Below are positions 21,966-25,432 of a stretch of 25,432 bases of DNA, piece after piece (the stretch's first letter is position 1; each line of letters opens with the position of its first letter). The position numbers and the translations under genes were made by a program. The DNA is from Didymodactylos carnosus (Eukaryota > Rotifera > Eurotatoria > Philodinida > Philodinidae). The notes beneath the pieces are model-generated. The model ran no database searches. It was given only the letters and a program-made list of their open reading frames with translations, and was not told the DNA's origin. The stretch lies in assembly GCA_905250885.1 (NCBI GenBank), contig CAJNOQ010002244.1, positions 1 to 25,432 of the forward strand. The letters run 5' to 3'.

Positions 21966-21984
21966 TTTTTTCATAGACTTATTA

Positions 21985-22924
21985 TCAAATTTTTCTTGTT
22001 GATCGTTTCGAGTTTGTCGTTTTTGTTCTTGTATTATTATATTTTCTCAAATTTTCTCTACCATAATTTCTAACAGTTAAGGATTTTTTCTGTTGTACAA
22101 CTAATTTTCTATCTTGACTAATTTTCGCTATTATGTTTTGACTTTGTTGCAAATTTTCTGTTAAAATTCGATGCATAATCAAAAAATATGTACGTAAACG
22201 GAACATTATTGTACGAAATTTACCAAATAAATTCTCATCTATCTCAATTACTAAACGCCATGCATCTTCACGTAAAGGATTATACAAAACGTTTCGAACA
22301 GCCTTTTGGCGATCATGACGATAATCTTTCAACACATTTAAACACAACATAGCACCTTTTGACAAATCACCAAGAATATGAGTTAGACCTGCAACAGAGA
22401 GAATTCTAATCGTATGCTAGAGTACTCTAAACCACCATGTGTTCATCGTGCTGTAACTGAGAAAAAAAGGATAAAATTTTAGAGAGTCATTATAAATTGC
22501 AGCTTGAGTTAAAAAGCAATGCTGATTCTCAATAAAATTATGAATGATTAAAAAAATTACTCAAATTTTGTCGTTGATGAAATTCATCGGCTCCTTGATG
22601 CGATTTACTAATAAAGTCAATGATGATAGCAGTACTATTTGCTAAATCATTAACTTCTTTGCAATAGTATTTAATACACATTTCCAGTTCATCGATATAT
22701 TTATTTGAACAAATTTCATTGTTTGCTTCCGCTTGGATAGTTGAATCACTACCAGCCAGTAGATTCGATTCTGTTTGTTTTCGTACATCAGAAAAATGTT
22801 CCATAGCTAAACGACCATTGTTTAGTTCCACATGAACATTCAATGCCATCAAAATAAGTCGACTAGAAACAAATTCAAGACGATCGTGAAGAAGCGACAA
22901 TGAAGAATCTTTGTTGTTCGTCAT
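21985..22924 (-). CDS. Gene B: two-exon gene, 255-aa helical protein of unknown function
   Basis: Join of 22561-22924 and 21985-22388 on the minus strand. The ATG at 22922-22924 is the first after an in-frame TAA nine codons upstream. The first exon ends at the donor GTAATTTT in phase 1. The acceptor CTCTGTTGCAG restores the frame through a split Ser codon, and the second exon runs to a TGA at 21985. The 172-bp intron is AT-rich. The product starts MTNNKDSSLSLLHDRLEF and is mostly amphipathic helix, with two Cys near residues 82-88 (MCIKYYC) and a well-packed-looking segment YNPLREDAWRLVIE. A basic, Asn/Thr/Arg-rich tail ends RSTRKI. No signal peptide or membrane span. It could be a subunit of a coiled-coil assembly, but I do not recognise it and assign no function. 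Confidence 0.82.
22389..22560 (-). other. Intron of gene B (172 bp)
   Basis: Donor GTAATTTT at 22560 and acceptor CTCTGTTGCAG at 22389, phase 1. AT-rich, with no inner feature. Confidence 0.75.
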
Positions 22925-22953
22925 TAGCGATGTCTCTGTCGGCGATTAATCAT
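22924..22953 (-). promoter_or_regulatory. Upstream ORF ending on the start codon of gene B
   Basis: A nine-codon reading frame (MINRRQRHR) starts at ATG 22951-22953 and stops at a TAA whose last base is the first base of the gene B ATG (TAATG). If the transcript starts upstream of it, translation of gene B would need leaky scanning or termination-reinitiation. The transcription start is not known. Confidence 0.4.
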
Positions 22954-23718
22954 TCAAATTGAACATAAGGTGATGAATCTTTTGTTTTATAAGAAAAAAT
23001 AATTTCCGAATAACAGTAAGCTTATATATATGAAACACTGATAAATTTTTTCTTCGTAAAGAGCTCTTAGTTACTTATAAAGGCGCGACTGTATAGTTAT
23101 ATAGCAGGGTGCGAAAATATCATCGTATCTTAGCCGCGTGATTGTTTTTTAAATTCGGAACTAGGACCGAAACAAAATTTTAAAAAGTTCACAGGGACTG
23201 GGACCATTTTCGAAAATTGTGGACCCGTAAAAATGACTATTATGAGAATTTTTTCAAGTTTTAGGCATAATGAGAGGAATGAAGTTGATCGAAAGGAGGA
23301 AGAAATTCAAGACCATCTCGATATCCAAATCTGACAATCCAATGAAGTAAAAATTTTAGGTAAAAATTGAGACGAGTTGAAAAGCTCGTGGGAAAGTATC
23401 GAGTAGTTGAAAAGCAGGATTGTGTATAGTGTTGTCACACACATTGGCCTGTATAATTGAATATGTTCTCGCAATAAATAGGAAAATGCTAATCCATCTA
23501 ATGAGGAAGTATATTTGAGTGTCCCTACAAATGTAAAAAGAGATGAGCCATTTTATCCAGTTGTTCAATTTGATTTCAAATCTGCAAAATAATCATAGCT
23601 GCTCCAATCAAATAGAAACCAAGTTAAAAGCATGCGATAGGGTAATTCGATCTGGGTGAACGAGACGGTTCGAATTCGCCATAGTGACTGTCAACAATAA
23701 AATCAGTTAAAGTTCAGA
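22954..23718. other. Intergenic stretch between genes B and C
   Basis: About 760 bp holding the presumed promoter region of gene B and the 3' flank of gene C. Short open frames (for example 23356-23568, minus) are hydrophobic and AT-driven without motif. A GGTTCGAATTC near 23669-23679 resembles a tRNA B-box, but no tRNA can be folded around it. I see no clear TATA or initiator. Confidence 0.5.
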
Positions 23719-23724
23719 TTTATT
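23719..23724 (-). promoter_or_regulatory. Poly(A) signal of gene C (AATAAA)
   Basis: Canonical AATAAA on the minus strand about 53 bp after the stop codon of the oxidoreductase gene, a usual distance for a short 3' UTR. Confidence 0.55.
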
Positions 23725-23776
23725 CGATTAAAATAACATTTCAAAATAACAAAGTCTGCCCGTCTCAACTGTATCG

Positions 23777-25078
23777 CTATCTGTGGTTCGCAGAAAGTGA
23801 AGAGCAAACGACCAGCAGCAAAAGCAGAGCAGAAACGAGGACAATGCTCTTCTTGCTTGTTGTCGCCCTGTTCGGTGGCTGGATGATGCCCGAATCTGTA
23901 GGAATGATACGTCCTTTGATATTGATCGAAAATTCAGGCAAAAGTGGTGCATAGTCACCGGATAGTGACGAAGTTGCATTGGCAGCAACCAGTTGAGAAA
24001 GAATGTCAGCGAATATGAGCACATACTGAATGCTAGACCAGCTTTCAGTTCCCAACACAACCTTTTGGTCGAAGTTAGGAATATAGTCGAGAATGAAACC
24101 CCCGTCGGGTAACATCGAGTCCAGAGAGGTGCTGTGTGCGGGGATCATAGAAGTCAAGTTGACTGTTTGAGCCAAATGCTGACTTGCCCATCTTCGCGTC
24201 CTGTCAAGTATTTGTTGATCGGGCTTGTTTGTTCGATTATGAGGAGAGTCGAGTGTCCGCATTCTAGCCGTGTTTATTCGAGGTTCAATCCGTAAATAAT
24301 CTGACTGTTCTGGTGGATACCCGGTAAATTGATCATTGTCAGCGGAGGCAAACAACCAGGTTAATACTGTCAAATTCGAGTTGGAGACTGGCAATCGACG
24401 AAAATAGACAGCTGTAGGAAGTTCATACAAGCTGATGTTGAGATGAAGTCCCAGTGTGTCCATAGTTGTTTTGGCATAAGCCCCTGGTAAAAGGATAACC
24501 TTGGTGGCATTGATCGACCCTCGAGTCGTTTCAATGTGAACACGTGACTGGTTGTCTGTGCGACTCAGATTGAGAAATGTCTCTTTGTCACGCACCAGAA
24601 TATTTGGTGTCTTTGCCACAAGTGCCCGCAAAGTAGTAAGTAACAGCGTTACATTCACATAACCTGATTCGCTCATATGCACGGCAGATTGATTGACGGT
24701 CATAAAAGGATGTTCATTCGCGACTTGTGTGGGCGAGAGTAGAGTGCAGGTGGTGATTGAGAGGTTGCGACAGAACTCGGCCATACTAGAAGCCGATCGA
24801 CCTACATACAGAAAGCCACTTGATGTAGTCAACAATGAGCCAGTTGACAGATTTCCTTGTTTCTCCAGCTCTCGCCACATGGGAAGAACAAGCTGGCCCA
24901 ATCTGCTCAAGTGATATTTGTTAGACACTTGATAAAACGGAGCAATTTCTAATGGTTCTACATCGTCCTGTCGCTCAAGAACAACAATACGTCCGACTTT
25001 CCATTTTGTGGCCAGATTCAAAGCAGTGGCTAGACCGAGTGGGCCACTACCAATAATGGCAACATCGAATTCTTCCTC
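23777..25078 (-). CDS. Gene C: FAD-dependent oxidoreductase, DAO/sarcosine-oxidase-like, membrane-anchored (main exon)
   Basis: 433 codons entered in phase 0 after the acceptor GCTGTTATAG (CT at 25079-25080). Right after it comes the FAD-binding Rossmann start EEEFDVAIIGSGPLGLATA (GxGxxG), followed by the strand IVVLE whose Glu binds the FAD ribose. Further family marks are GFLYVG, a GYVNVTLLLTTLRALV segment, INATKVILLPGAYA (second dinucleotide-side strand), and near the C-terminus SMLPDGGFILDYIPNF and VVLGTES. This pattern is that of amine/amino-acid oxidases such as sarcosine or pipecolate oxidase. The Cys that binds FAD covalently in that group appears replaced by Ser, and the GHGFK motif by SWSSIQY. 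Twelve N-x-S/T sequons and a hydrophobic C-terminal segment (SIVLVSALLLLLVVC) suggest a luminal or cell-surface, membrane- or GPI-anchored enzyme. GC is about 45-50% against about 30% around it. Substrate unknown. Confidence 0.9.
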   Translation of the reverse strand, partial: EEEFDVAIIGSGPLGLATALNLATKWKVGRIVVLERQDDVEPLEIAPFYQVSNKYHLSRLGQLVLPMWRELEKQGNLSTGSLLTTSSGFLYVGRSASSMAEFCRNLSITTCTLLSPTQVANEHPFMTVNQSAVHMSESGYVNVTLLLTTLRALVAKTPNILVRDKETFLNLSRTDNQSRVHIETTRGSINATKVILLPGAYAKTTMDTLGLHLNISLYELPTAVYFRRLPVSNSNLTVLTWLFASADNDQFTGYPPEQSDYLRIEPRINTARMRTLDSPHNRTNKPDQQILDRTRRWASQHLAQTVNLTSMIPAHSTSLDSMLPDGGFILDYIPNFDQKVVLGTESWSSIQYVLIFADILSQLVAANATSSLSGDYAPLLPEFSINIKGRIIPTDSGIIQPPNRATTSKKSIVLVSALLLLLVVCSSLSANHR

Positions 25079-25131
25079 CTATAACAGCAGACCAGAAGTA
25101 TCGTTAGCTACATTCCTAAAGATTTAACTAC

Positions 25132-25170
25132 GAGGCTTTGTGAGCCATCATCAAGAAAATCTGAAAACAT
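25132..25170 (-). CDS. Gene C: candidate first exon (13 codons)
   Basis: An ATG at 25168-25170, the first after an in-frame TAA, opens MFSDFLDDGSQSL and reaches GTAGTTAAA at 25131 in phase 0. Joining it to the main exon across a 53-bp intron gives a 446-residue protein. The sequence is not a signal peptide, which conflicts with the sequon-rich body. A TTTTCAG acceptor just inside the ATG would instead make this an internal mini-exon, with the true start beyond the right edge. Confidence 0.4.
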
Positions 25171-25432
25171 GTCTAATGTGGCTTTTTAAAATGTAAACTA
25201 AACCCCCCCACCCATAATAGAAGCCCCCCATGGAGAATCGATGTGGAAGGTGTATTAGAAGCCCAAGGGCTTCTATTACGTCGGAAAAATAATTTAAATT
25301 TTTTGAACGACACATTTGATCGACACGCGTTTTTTTACTTTAATTGTTCTTGTGTGATGTCGTGTGTAAAAAAAGGAAACGAATAAAATTTACATTTTTT
25401 ATCTCGAAAAAGATTTTTTTCAGATTAATTGA
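25171..25432. other. Flank upstream of gene C with structured GC patch
   Basis: Contains C-runs at 25203-25229 (C7, CCC, C6) that could form a G-quadruplex on the minus strand, and the palindrome at 25256-25275. The rest is AT-rich. A minus-strand open frame of about 55 codons starting at 25315 has no recognisable sequence. Confidence 0.4.
25256..25275. repeat. Perfect hairpin TAGAAGCCC / GGGCTTCTA
   Basis: Nine-base arms around AA. A third, direct copy of TAGAAGCCC occurs at 25218-25226. It lies about 90-105 bp upstream of the candidate ATG of gene C on the minus strand, so it could be a promoter dyad or a 5' UTR stem. Function inferred from position only. Confidence 0.6.

Noticed and set aside
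23640-23690. tRNA-like B-box GGTTCGAATTC
   Set aside because: No matching A-box at the right distance, no acceptor or anticodon stem could be formed on either strand, and the last base of the B-box does not fit.
25152-25315. Minus-strand open frame of about 55 codons upstream of gene C
   Set aside because: It is not a signal peptide, shows no motif, overlaps the candidate first exon in another frame, and crosses the hairpin and C-runs.
1-25432. CRISPR array, bacterial operon, rRNA genes, or an autonomous transposon with transposase or reverse transcriptase
   Set aside because: None of the expected signatures (regular spacered repeats, ribosome-binding sites with tight gene packing, conserved rRNA cores, DDE or RT motifs) was found on either strand.

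Overview
This is a eukaryotic, almost certainly metazoan, chromosomal window. It is AT-rich (roughly 30% GC by eye outside one gene). Its genes are cut by GT-AG spliceosomal introns from about 53 bp to several kb, and there are no operons or bacterial signals. The small compact introns, AT-rich low-complexity coding style and small fold-back elements would fit a bdelloid rotifer or a similar small invertebrate. That assignment is a guess and nothing here proves it.

All three recognisable genes lie on the minus strand. (A) From the left edge to about 10.6 kb is a large, disordered, Ser/Thr/Gln/Pro-rich protein. Five coding exons (1-508, 646-1154, 2413-3091, 3774-5116, 5395-6169) join with fully consistent phases. 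A very good candidate first coding exon lies 4.4 kb upstream at 10548-10586. The 3' end runs off the window. I do not recognise the family, but a module of about 115 residues is duplicated within it. (B) 21985-22924 is a complete two-exon gene for a 255-residue helical protein that I cannot name. (C) 23777-25078 (perhaps plus 25132-25170) is an FAD-dependent oxidoreductase of the DAO/sarcosine-oxidase fold. It carries a C-terminal membrane segment and many N-glycosylation sequons, and it is clearly GC-richer than everything around it.

Between A and B lies about 11.4 kb (10587-21984) with no gene I can support. It is AT-rich and mostly single-copy to the eye. Its right third holds a cluster of structured repeats: three different inverted-repeat (fold-back) elements at 17.1-17.6, 18.9-19.4 and 19.5-19.7 kb, a possible decayed immunoglobulin-domain fragment at 19.7-19.9 kb, and a TAGGTTAGG-type tandem repeat with a 30-32 bp period at 20.3-20.6 kb. 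Several short perfect palindromes are scattered elsewhere.

The genes show no obvious functional link to one another. The most interesting items are the duplicated module in A, the distal first exon of A with a possible Asp-repeat cassette exon in its intron, the unusual active site and topology of C, the uORF that ends on the start codon of B, and the fold-back cluster.
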